NCBI RefSeq assembly: GCF_000758665.1
Contig: NZ_CP009285.1
Span: 6,882,001-6,946,000, forward strand
DNA length: 64,000 nucleotides
Direction of reading: 5' to 3'
From: Paenibacillus borealis
GTDB lineage: Bacteria > Bacillota > Bacilli > Paenibacillales > Paenibacillaceae
Of this stretch, positions 18,912 through 27,588 are shown one piece after another (position 1 is the stretch's first letter; each line of letters begins with the position of its first letter). Under the pieces are notes generated by a model. The model did no database searches, had not been told where the DNA came from, and was given only the letters and a program-made list of their open reading frames with translations. Both the position numbers and the translations under genes were made by a program.

Positions 18912-18925
18912 GGAAACCGGTTTCC
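18912..18925. promoter_or_regulatory. LacI-type operator palindrome with no following gene
   Basis: GGAAACCGGTTTCC is a perfect 14-bp palindrome with central CG, as in LacI/GalR operators. It lies 89 bp after the LacI gene, and no plus-strand gene follows. Confidence 0.55.
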
Positions 18926-18989
18926 TTAAATTGAAATTAACACGCGCTATAGGCAATGTCAATGTGAAATCATACAACAGGCCCGCATA

Positions 18990-19033
18990 CCGAAGAGCCC
19001 CTTCCACCAAAATTTGTGAAAGAGGCTCTTCGG
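18990..19033. terminator. bidirectional terminator between lacI and the hydrolase gene
   Basis: CCGAAGAGCC pairs with GGCTCTTCGG, extended by imperfect pairing, between two convergent genes. Confidence 0.75.
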
Positions 19034-19056
19034 CTTGTCTATGTGCTTACCCTGAA

Positions 19057-19725
19057 TTAATTTCCCGAGCTGCGGATAAACTGCAGCACTTCATTCATCA
19101 TCGCCGGGCTCTCCTCGCTGTGGCAGACCATATGCCCGCTCTTTTCCATAATCAGCACCTGCTTGCGGCCGGAGGGAATGGTCTGCTCCAGATAGCCTGC
19201 AGATTTGAATTTCACCAGATGATCCCGCTTCCCCTGAACAATCAAGGTTGGCAGATCCATCTGCGGATAGATTTCAAAGCTCTCCCGGACCAGCCGCTGG
19301 AATTCTCTTGTGGCCTTTGCGGGAGTGGAGCCCCATTTACGGATGTAATTCCTGATCATCGCCGGCTGCCCCAGTGTCCGCAGGATCTGGACCGGATTCA
19401 GCGGAAATACAGGGGTGGACAGCAAGGTCAGTGATTTGATCCTGGCCCTGTATTGAACCGAAAGATGCGAAGCAATCAGCGCACCCGTAGAAAAACCGAT
19501 CAGATGCACTCCCTCTGACCGGGTCAGCAATGTATTCAGCTCATCCTCGGCGCTCTGCCGCCAACCCTGGCGGTCCGACTGGAGCAGATCGCTCCGGCTG
19601 CCTCCGTGACCTTGTAATGTAAACGTTCTGGACAGGCAATCATGCGCTCCGAGAATCTGGGACAATGGAGCAATCTCATATTCGCCTCCGGTGAAGCCGT
19701 GTATAAACAGGCAGCTATCCATCAT
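19057..19725 (-). CDS. alpha/beta hydrolase (carboxylesterase/monoacylglycerol lipase-like)
   Basis: A 222-aa serine hydrolase with the Est30-like architecture. The oxyanion segment is FIHGFTGG, the nucleophile elbow GFSTG has Ser79, and the acid and histidine are in QGKRDHLV and KSGHMV near the C-terminus. No signal peptide. ATG at 19725 with GAGGATGA upstream; the second ATG (19722) is equally possible. Monocistronic. Substrate unknown; a short-chain ester or monoglyceride is typical of the family. Confidence 0.85.
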   Translation of the reverse strand: MMDSCLFIHGFTGGEYEIAPLSQILGAHDCLSRTFTLQGHGGSRSDLLQSDRQGWRQSAEDELNTLLTRSEGVHLIGFSTGALIASHLSVQYRARIKSLTLLSTPVFPLNPVQILRTLGQPAMIRNYIRKWGSTPAKATREFQRLVRESFEIYPQMDLPTLIVQGKRDHLVKFKSAGYLEQTIPSGRKQVLIMEKSGHMVCHSEESPAMMNEVLQFIRSSGN

Positions 19726-19837
19726 TCATCCTCATTTCGCACCTTGTTAATATCCATTTATAGAAAAATAAACCTTAACTGAACTGAAGTCAAGGTCTAC
19801 TCCCCGGTTCCTGCTATGGACAGACAACAAACAACGG

Positions 19838-20416
19838 CTATCTCTCCCACCAGGTCAGACTCAGCGCGGAGATAATGGTCCCGACGGCAGCACTTGATGA
19901 GGTTACATTGATGCTGAGTGCATTATTAGGAGGAACGATGATACTTCCGGTAAAAGCCGGAGTAAATACTCCCGGTGCTAATTGATAAGTGGCTAACACG
20001 CTTCCCCCGGTGATTGCCGCGGTTGAGGACTGAACCGTCATGGCACTGGCCGCCGAGCTGGCCAGATTATTATTCACCGGAGTTACCGTGGCAGGCGAAG
20101 TGATCGTGCCTCCTCTAACAATGGTAAATGTTCCCGAGATGGAGGTCAGCAGCGATGTCCCGCCGATACTGCCGCTTACGCGGGATAAATACAAGGTTCT
20201 GCCGCTGCCAGCCGGATTATTAATGCGCACTGTAATGATGGCAGAAGCCAGTCCCAGTACGATGGTTGCTGAGTTCGATGCATTCGCCGAGAATAAAACG
20301 GCAGACTGGGAAGCGCTTATCTCGGGCGGTGCGCTAATGTCCGGTGCCCGGAAAGTATTCGTCATCTCTACATAGACCGGCTGGTCATTGTCATTAATTA
20401 CATAATTATTAGGCAT
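19838..20416 (-). CDS. paralogous small beta-rich protein B (192 aa), candidate surface protein
   Basis: Unrecognised Ser/Thr/Ala-rich protein. It is a clear paralogue of the upstream gene: both start MPN, then N-D/Q-N-QPVY-E, have SGRT-Y-SRV in the middle, a PP-N-L-IN-T segment near the end, and finish in WWE(R/N). No signal peptide, and few charged residues after position 30. Composition suggests an all-beta, sticky surface module. RBS GGGAGG before ATG 20416. Second gene of a two-gene operon, divergent from a giant repeat protein of similar composition, so a shared structure such as a spore surface layer is inferred. Confidence 0.65.
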   Translation of the reverse strand: MPNNYVINDNDQPVYVEMTNTFRAPDISAPPEISASQSAVLFSANASNSATIVLGLASAIITVRINNPAGSGRTLYLSRVSGSIGGTSLLTSISGTFTIVRGGTITSPATVTPVNNNLASSAASAMTVQSSTAAITGGSVLATYQLAPGVFTPAFTGSIIVPPNNALSINVTSSSAAVGTIISALSLTWWER

Positions 20417-20440
20417 GATCCGCTCCCTCCCCTCATGATT

Positions 20441-20977
20441 CTAATTCTCCCACCAGCTGATGTTGCCGGTAGCCGCCGTACTGCCCGAAGCAATCGTAAT
20501 GTTTATCGTAAGCGAGTTGCCGGGGGGCAGAATAATTCTTCCGTCTAAATCAAGAATCACCGGACCTGTGGCCAGCAGCAGCGACATTATCGTTGCCGGA
20601 CTTCCGGTGGGTGCTGCGGTTGCTGTCCGTGCAGTCGTCACACTGGTGACCGCGCTGCCGAAGTTATAGTTAACCGGGGTTACGATAGACCCTCCGACAG
20701 TTGCATTGCGCAGCAGTGTTAAGGTTACCGCTGCTGTTCCGGTGCTGGCGATTACGCGCGAAATATACACCGTACGTCCGCTGCCGCCCGGATTGGATAC
20801 CTGCATCACAAGCGGAGCTGCAGTAGTAACTGTGGAAGCAAAGGAATATCCAAACAATAAACCAGACATGGCGGCTCCCGCCTCAGGCAGGGTATCAATA
20901 CCGGGAGCAATATAGGTGTTGACCTGCTCTGTATACAGCGGCTGACTGTTCTGGTTGAATACAGCATCATTGGGCAT
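20441..20977 (-). CDS. paralogous small beta-rich protein A (178 aa), candidate surface protein
   Basis: Starts MPNDAVFNQNSQPLYTEQVN; Val/Thr/Ser/Ala-rich with SGRTVYISRVIASTG, RIILPPGNSLTINITI and a terminal ISWWEN. Paralogous to the gene 24 bp downstream, and about 14 residues shorter. No leader peptide or membrane segment, so if it is on the surface it is assembled from the cytoplasm (as mother-cell spore-coat or exosporium proteins are) rather than secreted. RBS GAGGGAGGG before ATG 20977. A sigma-K-like promoter sequence lies 32-58 bp upstream. Confidence 0.65.
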   Translation of the reverse strand: MPNDAVFNQNSQPLYTEQVNTYIAPGIDTLPEAGAAMSGLLFGYSFASTVTTAAPLVMQVSNPGGSGRTVYISRVIASTGTAAVTLTLLRNATVGGSIVTPVNYNFGSAVTSVTTARTATAAPTGSPATIMSLLLATGPVILDLDGRIILPPGNSLTINITIASGSTAATGNISWWEN

Positions 20978-21008
20978 AGCTTTACCCTCCCTCGTTCTAG
21001 CATATTCT

Positions 21009-21035
21009 CATAGTATGCAAGGAAGTCTGGCAGGT
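21009..21035 (-). promoter_or_regulatory. candidate mother-cell (sigma-K-like) promoter
   Basis: Reverse strand AC (21035-21034), 16-bp spacer and CATACTATG (21017-21009), eight of nine bases of the CATANNNTA -10 pattern, ahead of the 178-aa gene. Confidence 0.4.
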
Positions 21036-21107
21036 TGTTCGGCAATATGCGTATTTTCACCCCCGCAACCCAGTCATCCTCTTAAATTCTCCATATAGTA
21101 ATATCAC

Positions 21108-21121
21108 ACCATTCGAATGGT
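21108..21121. promoter_or_regulatory. 14-bp palindrome between divergent surface-protein genes
   Basis: ACCATTCGAATGGT is a perfect palindrome midway between the starts at 20977 and 21252; candidate operator. Confidence 0.45.
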
Positions 21122-21178
21122 CCTATTTTGACGTACAGGCTTCACCCTGTTCCACCCGGCAGCTTATACATGCTTGAG

Positions 21179-21203
21179 GCCCAGACGACGGTTTGGGTCT
21201 TTT
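21179..21203 (+). terminator. hairpin with T-run in the leader of the repeat-protein gene
   Basis: CCCAGAC-GACG-GTTTGGG followed by TCTTTT ends 49 bp before the start codon. It could be an attenuator or an insulating terminator. Confidence 0.4.
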
Positions 21204-21251
21204 CATGAGCAGGCTGACGATATCAATTCTATGAAGAAAGGATGAATAACT

Positions 21252-23384
21252 TTGCCGAATTTCAGTTCATTTCAAGCCAACCCGGACAATCTGCGCACGC
21301 TTATTTTCGGCCGGGACCCCTCGACCCTGATCGACCGCCCACTGACGACGGATGCCAGCGGAAACCTGACCACCGTTATCTTGAACGGGACCATCTCCAG
21401 CGTGCTCGGCGCTACGATTACCGCCGGTACATTAACATCTGCCGGTACGGTTACTAACATCCTCGCGGGTACAATTACCAGCGTGCTCGGCGCAACGATT
21501 ACTGCCGGTACATTAACATCAGCCGGTACAGTCACCAACATCCTCGCGGGTACGATTACCAGCGTACTCGGCGCTACGATTACTGCCGGTACATTAACAT
21601 CAGCCGGTACGGTTACCAACATTCTGAACGGTACGATCACTAGCGTGCTTGGCGCTACAATTACTGCTGGTACATTGTCATCTGCTGGTACAGTTACCAA
21701 CCTGCTCGATGGTACAATCACCAGCGTGCTCGGGGCTACAATTACTGCTGGTACATTGTCATCCGCCGGTACGGTTACCAACATTCTGAACGGTACGATT
21801 ACTAGCGTGCTTGGGGCTACGATTACTGCCGGTACATTGTCGTCGGCTGGTACGGTTACCAACCTGCTTGATGGTACGATTACTAGCGTGCTTGGGGCTA
21901 CGATTACTGCCGGTACATTGTCGTCGGCTGGTACAGTTACTAACCTGCTCGATGGTACGATCACTAGCGTGCTTGGCGCTACGATTACTGCCGGTACATT
22001 GACTTCGGCTGGTACAGTTACTAACCTGCTCGATGGTACGATCACTAGCGTGCTTGGGGCTACGATTACTGCCGGTACATTGTCGTCGGCTGGTACGGTT
22101 ACCAACCTGCTTGATGGTACGATTACTAGCGTGCTTGGGGCTACGATTACTGCCGGTACATTATCTTCGGCTGGTACGGTTACTAATATCCTCGCCGGTA
22201 CGATCACTAGCGTGCTTGGCGCTACGATTACTGCTGGTACGTTAACATCCGCTGGTACGATCACTAACATCCTGGACGGTACGATTACTAGCGTGCTTGG
22301 TGCGACGATTACTGCCGGTACATTATCATCCGCTGGTACGGTTACTAACCTGCTCGATGGTACAATCACCAGCGTGCTCGGCGCTACGATTACTGCTGGT
22401 ACGTTAACTAATCTGCTAGATGGTACGATCACCAGCGTGCTTGGCGCTACGATTACTGCCGGTACACTGTCATCCGCCGGTACGGTCACCAACATCCTCG
22501 CAGGTACGATTACTAGCGTGCTCGGCGCTACGATTACTGCCGGTACATTGTCTTCAGCTGGTACGATCACCAACATCCTGGAAGGTACGATTACTAGCGT
22601 GCTCGGGGCTACGATTACTGCCGGTACATTATCATCCGCCGGTACGGTTACCAACATCCTCGCGGGTACAATTACTAGCGTGCTCGGCGCTACGATTACT
22701 GCTGGTACATTATCTTCGGCTGGTACGGTTACTAATATCCTCGCCGGTACGATCACCAGCGTGCTTGGCGCTACTATTACTGCTGGTACATTATCATCAG
22801 CTGGTACAGTTACCAACCTGCTCGATGGTACGATCACCAGCGTGCTCGGCGCTACGATTACTGCCGGTACATTATCATCCGCCGGTACGGTTACCAACAT
22901 CCTCGCCGGTACGATCACCAGCGTGCTTGGCGCTACGATTACTGCCGGTACATTATCTTCGGCTGGTACGGTTACTAACATCCTCGCCGGTACAATCACC
23001 AGCGTGCTCGGGGCTACGATTACTGCCGGTACGCTGAGCAGCGTAACCTCGATTTCACAACGCAGCTTTATTGAGCTGGCTACAACCGGAATCGCAACTT
23101 CAGATACCTACACGCCTTTGCCGGCCAATACTACCAGTGTACTGGGCACCTATTCTTACTTCATTGTGAATACGGGAGCCAATCCAATAAATACACGTGT
23201 TGAGATCAGCGCGGACGGAACCAACTATTTCGTGGATACTACAGGCGACAATCCGTTGCCGGCCGGTTCGGTTGACGTCATCGTGCCTGCACGGTTCCTG
23301 AAATACACCCGCCTCTCCTATCAATCCTCCACGCCGGGTGCAGCTTCTACGCTAAATGTCATTTTTGATGCACAAGGAACGTAA
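21252..23384 (+). CDS. 710-aa protein with twenty 27-residue Thr/Ser-rich repeats plus a partial copy
   Basis: Candidate filament or surface-layer protein. Residues 1-45 form a short head (MPNFSSFQANPDNLRTLIFG, then DPSTLIDRPLTTDASGN). Residues 46-579 are twenty tandem repeats, each GTITSVLGATITAG followed by TLSSAGTVTNIL and A/D/N/E; one (the 13th) is 21 residues long, lacking SSAGTV. A partial repeat ends near 596. The last ~115 residues are a non-repeat domain (TYSYFIVNTGANPINTRVEI, then FLKYTRLSYQSS) resembling DUF6385-type modules as I remember them. No signal peptide, Cys or aromatic residues occur in the repeats; a beta-solenoid is likely. The many Thr/Ser are possible O-glycan sites, and three glycosyltransferases follow. 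TTG start at 21252 after AAAGGATGA. Confidence 0.8.
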   Translation: MPNFSSFQANPDNLRTLIFGRDPSTLIDRPLTTDASGNLTTVILNGTISSVLGATITAGTLTSAGTVTNILAGTITSVLGATITAGTLTSAGTVTNILAGTITSVLGATITAGTLTSAGTVTNILNGTITSVLGATITAGTLSSAGTVTNLLDGTITSVLGATITAGTLSSAGTVTNILNGTITSVLGATITAGTLSSAGTVTNLLDGTITSVLGATITAGTLSSAGTVTNLLDGTITSVLGATITAGTLTSAGTVTNLLDGTITSVLGATITAGTLSSAGTVTNLLDGTITSVLGATITAGTLSSAGTVTNILAGTITSVLGATITAGTLTSAGTITNILDGTITSVLGATITAGTLSSAGTVTNLLDGTITSVLGATITAGTLTNLLDGTITSVLGATITAGTLSSAGTVTNILAGTITSVLGATITAGTLSSAGTITNILEGTITSVLGATITAGTLSSAGTVTNILAGTITSVLGATITAGTLSSAGTVTNILAGTITSVLGATITAGTLSSAGTVTNLLDGTITSVLGATITAGTLSSAGTVTNILAGTITSVLGATITAGTLSSAGTVTNILAGTITSVLGATITAGTLSSVTSISQRSFIELATTGIATSDTYTPLPANTTSVLGTYSYFIVNTGANPINTRVEISADGTNYFVDTTGDNPLPAGSVDVIVPARFLKYTRLSYQSSTPGAASTLNVIFDAQGT
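21387..22988 (+). repeat. 81-bp coding tandem repeat, 20 copies
   Basis: Nineteen 81-bp units and one 63-bp unit fill 21387-22988 exactly, and a partial unit follows to about 23038. Units differ at many synonymous third positions while the protein is nearly invariant. Some adjacent units are almost identical, which indicates both old selection and recent duplication. Confidence 0.95.
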
Positions 23385-23413
23385 ACGTAATACCCGTCAT
23401 ATGATGCAGAAGC

Positions 23414-23443
23414 AAAGAGTGCATGGTTATCCATGTACTCTTT
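23414..23443 (+). terminator. terminator-like hairpin after the repeat-protein gene
   Basis: AAAGAGTGCATGG-TTAT-CCATGTACTCTTT, 12 of 13 pairs, short T-run. It separates the repeat gene from the glycosyltransferase genes. Confidence 0.6.
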
Positions 23444-23550
23444 CCTGTGCAGCATTCTGCATTTACATAAGACGGTAATGTGTGATCCTGTGCCTCAATC
23501 GGCAGTAAACAGCCCCCGAATGATATATGGTCCGCCAAGGAGGAACAATC

Positions 23551-25617
23551 GTGAATAAACCTGCCAAACCTACTCTTGGAGTGCAGCTGATTGTCAAAAA
23601 TGAAGCCGAGCTCCTGCCCCGCTGTCTAGCCAGTCTGGATGGTGCTGATGAAATTATAGTTACCGATACCGGCTCGTCAGATCAATCAGTGGAGATCGCC
23701 CGGGCTTATGGGGCTGCGGTGTATGAAGTCCAGTGGAGCAATAATTTCTCAGCAGCACGCAATACAGGATTGTCTAACGCGAATACCGACTGGATACTGG
23801 TGCTGGATGCGGATGAAATACTGCAGACTTCCATAGAGTCAATTAAAGATATCCTGCAAGACAGCACAGCCGAAGCTTATACAGTACGCATAGAGAACTG
23901 GCTGGGGAGTAATCCGGAGGACCGTCTGTATCATAGCAATGTGCGGTTATTCCGCAATGGACAGGGCTACCTTTTCAGCGGAAGAATTCATGAAAGTGTA
24001 GATTCCTCTATTCTAAAATCGCATGGAGCAGCCGCAATCGGAACCAGCAGCATAGAGATCATTCACCTCGGCTACCTGCCCTCCATTATGAGCGCCAAAA
24101 ATAAAACCAGCCGCAACGAACAACTGCTGCGTCTTGCGCTGGAAGAAGAGCCCGACGATGCCTTTTACAGCTACAATCTGGCGGTCACCTGCTGTCAGGA
24201 CGGGCGGCTGATGGAAGCCGAAGAACTGCTGCTCCATACGCTTGGCCATGCTCCGCTTCAGGTCTCCTACCGTCCGTCCATGATCCGAGATCTGTGCAAA
24301 ATCTACCTGGCCACCGGTAAAGTAAAAGCGCTCGACAGCCTCCTGACACGTGAACTTATGCGCTATGGCGATTATCCCGACTTACATTACATTCAGGGAC
24401 AGTCCTGGGAGAGCCAGGGGCTTCCTGATCGTGCTTATCAATCTTACCAGCATGCAGTGGACACTTCCTCCGCCCCTGCTCCGCGCAGAGCTTATGTCAG
24501 CGAACAAGGCATGGACAGCTTCCGCCCGCTGCACCGTATGGGGGTTATCTCACAGCAGCTTGGCAAGCAGGAGGAGGCCGCCCGTTTGTTCCACCGTTCA
24601 CTGCAGCATCATTCCCTGTATCTGCCGGCTCTGCAGGGTATTGCTTCTGCCTTCCAGCAGCTGAAGGTGCCGGATGAAGACATCGCCGGGCTGCTAATAC
24701 AGCTTGCCGGTACCGGACAGAGCGCAGCAAGAGCTGCGATTATCAGCACTTTATATGAGCTTGGCGCTTATAAGGCCATTGCTGAGCAGCCGCCTGAGCT
24801 TTTTCCGCTGGAAGCAGATACTGTGCTGCTCATCTTGTCTTCCTGGATCAGCACCGGGAAATACCACGCGTTCAGTAAGACTGCCGCCAAGCTGCGGGCA
24901 CAATCCTTACAGCTGTCTCCCGGGGGATTGAATACAGAGACTATGCGGCAGCTATGGCTCCTTGAGGCTGTGTGTACGTGGGAGCTTGGCGAAGCGCTGC
25001 AGCAGGAGAAATGGCTGCAATCGCCTGCGGAGCTGCGCTCCGGATTGCTTTTTATCGATACCCAATTATCGTCTGAAGCAGTCCTCCCGCAAGCAGCCGT
25101 TGCTGATTCCGTCCACTCTCCGCTTATTCACGAAGTAATCCGGCTCGCCGTGAAGCTGGAGCTTGTCACGCTGGGTAAGCAGCTTGTTGATCGGTTTCCC
25201 GCTCATACAGGCGATCTGGCGGAGGTGCTCTATGAAGAAGGCTGGCGGGCGGAGGCGGGGGAGCTGTTCATCCGTCTGGTCAGCAGCAAAGAAGCGCGGG
25301 GATCGACGCTGCGGTATCTCGGAGAGATGCTGGCGGATAAAGGGCATTATGCCGAAGCAGCGGGCTGGTACCGGCTTTCGCTCGAAGACTCTCCCGGGAA
25401 TGAGGCTGTTTTGGCGGGATTGTCGCTCTGTTATCTGCATTTGGCGGAGCAGGGTCTCGGGGAAGTTGCGAACAGCTTCAAGGGGGAACATGCCCACGGG
25501 CCTCTTCAGGAGGATCGGGCAGCGATTGCCCATTCCATCACAGTGCTAAACCGTACGCCCTGGCATACGGTGTGGAACTACAAACAGCGGCAGAGAGGGG
25601 CAGACCTGAGCTTATGA
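23551..25617 (+). CDS. GT2 glycosyltransferase with TPR region (1 of 3)
   Basis: A 688-aa cytoplasmic glycosyltransferase. The GT-A fold of family 2 occupies about residues 8-220: GVQLIVKNEAELLPRCLASL, DEIIVTDTGSSDQSVEIARAYGA, FSAARNTGL and the metal-binding LVLDADE. A helical region of TPR-like repeats follows to the C-terminus (FYSYNLAVTCCQDGRLMEAEELL and others). This architecture, shared with SunS-like enzymes, is typical of protein-directed glycosyltransferases. GTG at 23551 is chosen because AAGGAGG lies seven bases upstream. First of three tandem paralogues just downstream of the Thr/Ser repeat protein. Confidence 0.88.
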   Translation: MNKPAKPTLGVQLIVKNEAELLPRCLASLDGADEIIVTDTGSSDQSVEIARAYGAAVYEVQWSNNFSAARNTGLSNANTDWILVLDADEILQTSIESIKDILQDSTAEAYTVRIENWLGSNPEDRLYHSNVRLFRNGQGYLFSGRIHESVDSSILKSHGAAAIGTSSIEIIHLGYLPSIMSAKNKTSRNEQLLRLALEEEPDDAFYSYNLAVTCCQDGRLMEAEELLLHTLGHAPLQVSYRPSMIRDLCKIYLATGKVKALDSLLTRELMRYGDYPDLHYIQGQSWESQGLPDRAYQSYQHAVDTSSAPAPRRAYVSEQGMDSFRPLHRMGVISQQLGKQEEAARLFHRSLQHHSLYLPALQGIASAFQQLKVPDEDIAGLLIQLAGTGQSAARAAIISTLYELGAYKAIAEQPPELFPLEADTVLLILSSWISTGKYHAFSKTAAKLRAQSLQLSPGGLNTETMRQLWLLEAVCTWELGEALQQEKWLQSPAELRSGLLFIDTQLSSEAVLPQAAVADSVHSPLIHEVIRLAVKLELVTLGKQLVDRFPAHTGDLAEVLYEEGWRAEAGELFIRLVSSKEARGSTLRYLGEMLADKGHYAEAAGWYRLSLEDSPGNEAVLAGLSLCYLHLAEQGLGEVANSFKGEHAHGPLQEDRAAIAHSITVLNRTPWHTVWNYKQRQRGADLSL

Positions 25618-27572
25618 AAAAAACACCGCGCAAACCGCTGATCTCCTTGTGCATGATCGTCAAAAATGAAGCCGACACCCTGGCCCGCTGTCTGCAGAGT
25701 GTCCGCGGCGTTGCGGATGAAATCATAGTTGTGGATACAGGCTCAACCGACTCCACGGTCTCTATCGCCCGCAGCTTTGGTGCCCGGATCATCCCGTTCA
25801 CCTGGAACGGGGATTTCGCGTCCGCACGCAATGCCGGTCTGGCCGTGGCGCAGGGAACCTGGATTCTGGTGCTGGATGCGGATGAAGAACTGGAGCCCGG
25901 GAGTAAAAAAGAATTGCTGGTGTGCGCGGAGCATACGGAGTATGAAGCGTTTTTTGTGCGGATTCATAACCACAAGGGGACGGACCGCGCTTCGCAGACC
26001 ATTACGGTCAATCCGATCCTCCGCATGTTTAAGCGCCGCGTGAACTATCGTTTCAGCGGAATTATTCATGAGCAGATTGCCGCTGTGATTGTGCAGGAAA
26101 CCCCGGCCGCCGCGATGCATATGAGCACCGTCGTTGTTCATCATTACGGCTACGCCGACGGGGTTGTGGAGAAAAAAGATAAAATCAGCCGCAATATCGG
26201 GCTGCTTAAGGAACAGCTGAAGCTGAATCCCGGGGATGCTTTTCATCATTTCAATATGGCAGTTGAATATATGCGTCTGGGAGATTACGGGCATGCCCTG
26301 GAGCATATCCAGACCTCGCTGGACCTTGTGGAGCCGGATACGAGCTATATTCATCTGCTGTATAAATACGAAATCCGCTGCCGGGCTGTAACAGGCGATC
26401 TCCCGGGTGCGCTGGAGGCTTGTGAACGGGGGCTTGCACTCTTCCCGGACTATCCCGATCTTCACCATATTAAAGGGGCTTTGCTGCTGCAGGTGTCGGC
26501 TTTTGCCGAGGCCAAAGCTGCACTGGGCCGGGCGCTGGACATCGGAGTTTCACCTCCCGCCTACCATACCGAATCCGGTCTAGGCACTTACCTTACCCGG
26601 ACTCTTCTGGGGCAGGTATGCCAGCAGATCGGTGAGGATAATGAAGCGATAGCCTGCTTCACCAGGGCGGCCCAGCTCCATCCGGAGCCCTTGCCGCTGG
26701 TCACCCGGCTGGTGCGGCTCTTCAAATGCGCCGGCCGTGAGCTTGAGCTCAAGGGCTGGCTGGCCGAGCATTTGCCCGCCATCCTGGCGGAGCAGCGCCA
26801 GGAGCTTGTGCGGCTGCTGGTAACGGACGGTTGTTATGCGGCAGCGGCTGATGTGTTGGGCGGCGGAGTGGGTGAGGGTGTTGCAGGGGAGCGGAGTGCG
26901 GGGGAACGAGTCATGCGGGAGTTTGGTGTGGGAGAGCTTGGTGAAGAGGAACAGGTCGTGCGGGAGTTTCGTGCGGGAGAGCTTGCTGCGGAGGAACAGG
27001 TCGTGCGGGAGTTTGGTGAGCGGAAGCTTGCTGCGGGGGAAACAGTTGCGCGGGAGCGTGGTGAGGGAGAGCTTGCTGCGGGGGAAACAGTTGCGCGGGA
27101 GCGTGGTGAGGGAGAGCTTGCTGCGGGGGAAACAGTTGCGCGGGAGCGTGGTGAGGGAGAGCTTGCTGCGGGGGAAACAGTTGCGCGGGAGCGTGGTGAG
27201 GGAGAGCTTGCTGCGGGGGAAACAGTTGCGCGGGAGCGGGCTGCAAATAAGCGTAGTTCGGGGGCACATGCTGAGAATGGGCATGATTACGCTGGAGAAC
27301 CGGAGGCAGCATCTTCCGATTCGCTGTTTCTGCTGCTTCAGCGGGCGGAGGCCATTCCCGCAGCAGAGCTGAAGCACGGCGATATCGCAGCGCTGCTTCA
27401 GCATCCTGCAATTGCCCGGACAACGCCCGCCACCGAATCTGCGGCCTCAGCTGTACAGCCCTGGATATCCCTGGCTGACAAGTTACTGGCTACGCTGGAG
27501 GCTTCATCCGTCTTTTCGCCGGCAGCCGCAAGAGCACGCCTCGCACTTCCGCTTCCCAGACCCGCCGATTAG
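25614..27572 (+). CDS. GT2 glycosyltransferase with TPR region and internal minisatellite (2 of 3)
   Basis: A 652-aa paralogue of its neighbours. The GT2 domain (about 8-220) has LISLCMIVKNEADTLARC, EIIVVDTGSTDSTVSIARSFGARII, FASARNAGLA and LVLDADEEL; TPR helices follow to about 420. Residues about 421-545 are an unusual charged insert of ERGEGELAAGETVAR repeats (15 residues) that grade from degenerate to perfect copies. A short C-terminal domain resumes after it. The ATG at 25614 overlaps the previous stop (ATGA), so translation is coupled. The insert probably acts as a flexible spacer; its length can change without breaking the frame. Confidence 0.87.
   Translation: MKKTPRKPLISLCMIVKNEADTLARCLQSVRGVADEIIVVDTGSTDSTVSIARSFGARIIPFTWNGDFASARNAGLAVAQGTWILVLDADEELEPGSKKELLVCAEHTEYEAFFVRIHNHKGTDRASQTITVNPILRMFKRRVNYRFSGIIHEQIAAVIVQETPAAAMHMSTVVVHHYGYADGVVEKKDKISRNIGLLKEQLKLNPGDAFHHFNMAVEYMRLGDYGHALEHIQTSLDLVEPDTSYIHLLYKYEIRCRAVTGDLPGALEACERGLALFPDYPDLHHIKGALLLQVSAFAEAKAALGRALDIGVSPPAYHTESGLGTYLTRTLLGQVCQQIGEDNEAIACFTRAAQLHPEPLPLVTRLVRLFKCAGRELELKGWLAEHLPAILAEQRQELVRLLVTDGCYAAAADVLGGGVGEGVAGERSAGERVMREFGVGELGEEEQVVREFRAGELAAEEQVVREFGERKLAAGETVARERGEGELAAGETVARERGEGELAAGETVARERGEGELAAGETVARERGEGELAAGETVARERAANKRSSGAHAENGHDYAGEPEAASSDSLFLLLQRAEAIPAAELKHGDIAALLQHPAIARTTPATESAASAVQPWISLADKLLATLEASSVFSPAAARARLALPLPRPAD
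26870..27233 (+). repeat. 45-bp in-frame minisatellite inside a glycosyltransferase gene
   Basis: Four apparently perfect 45-bp copies fill 27054-27233. Diverged copies extend upstream to about 26870 (GGGAGAGCTTG and GAGGAACAGGTCGTGCGG variants). The unit is a multiple of three. Confidence 0.9.
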
Positions 27573-27588
27573 GAAGGAGCTTCTGACT

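Noticed and set aside
21272..22999. 575-aa minus-strand open frame through the 81-bp repeats
   Set aside because: An open antisense frame follows automatically from a stop-free repeat unit; no ribosome site and no terminator.
26580..27404. 274-aa minus-strand frame with PRNCFPRSKLSLTTL repeats
   Set aside because: Antisense of the 45-bp minisatellite in the glycosyltransferase gene.
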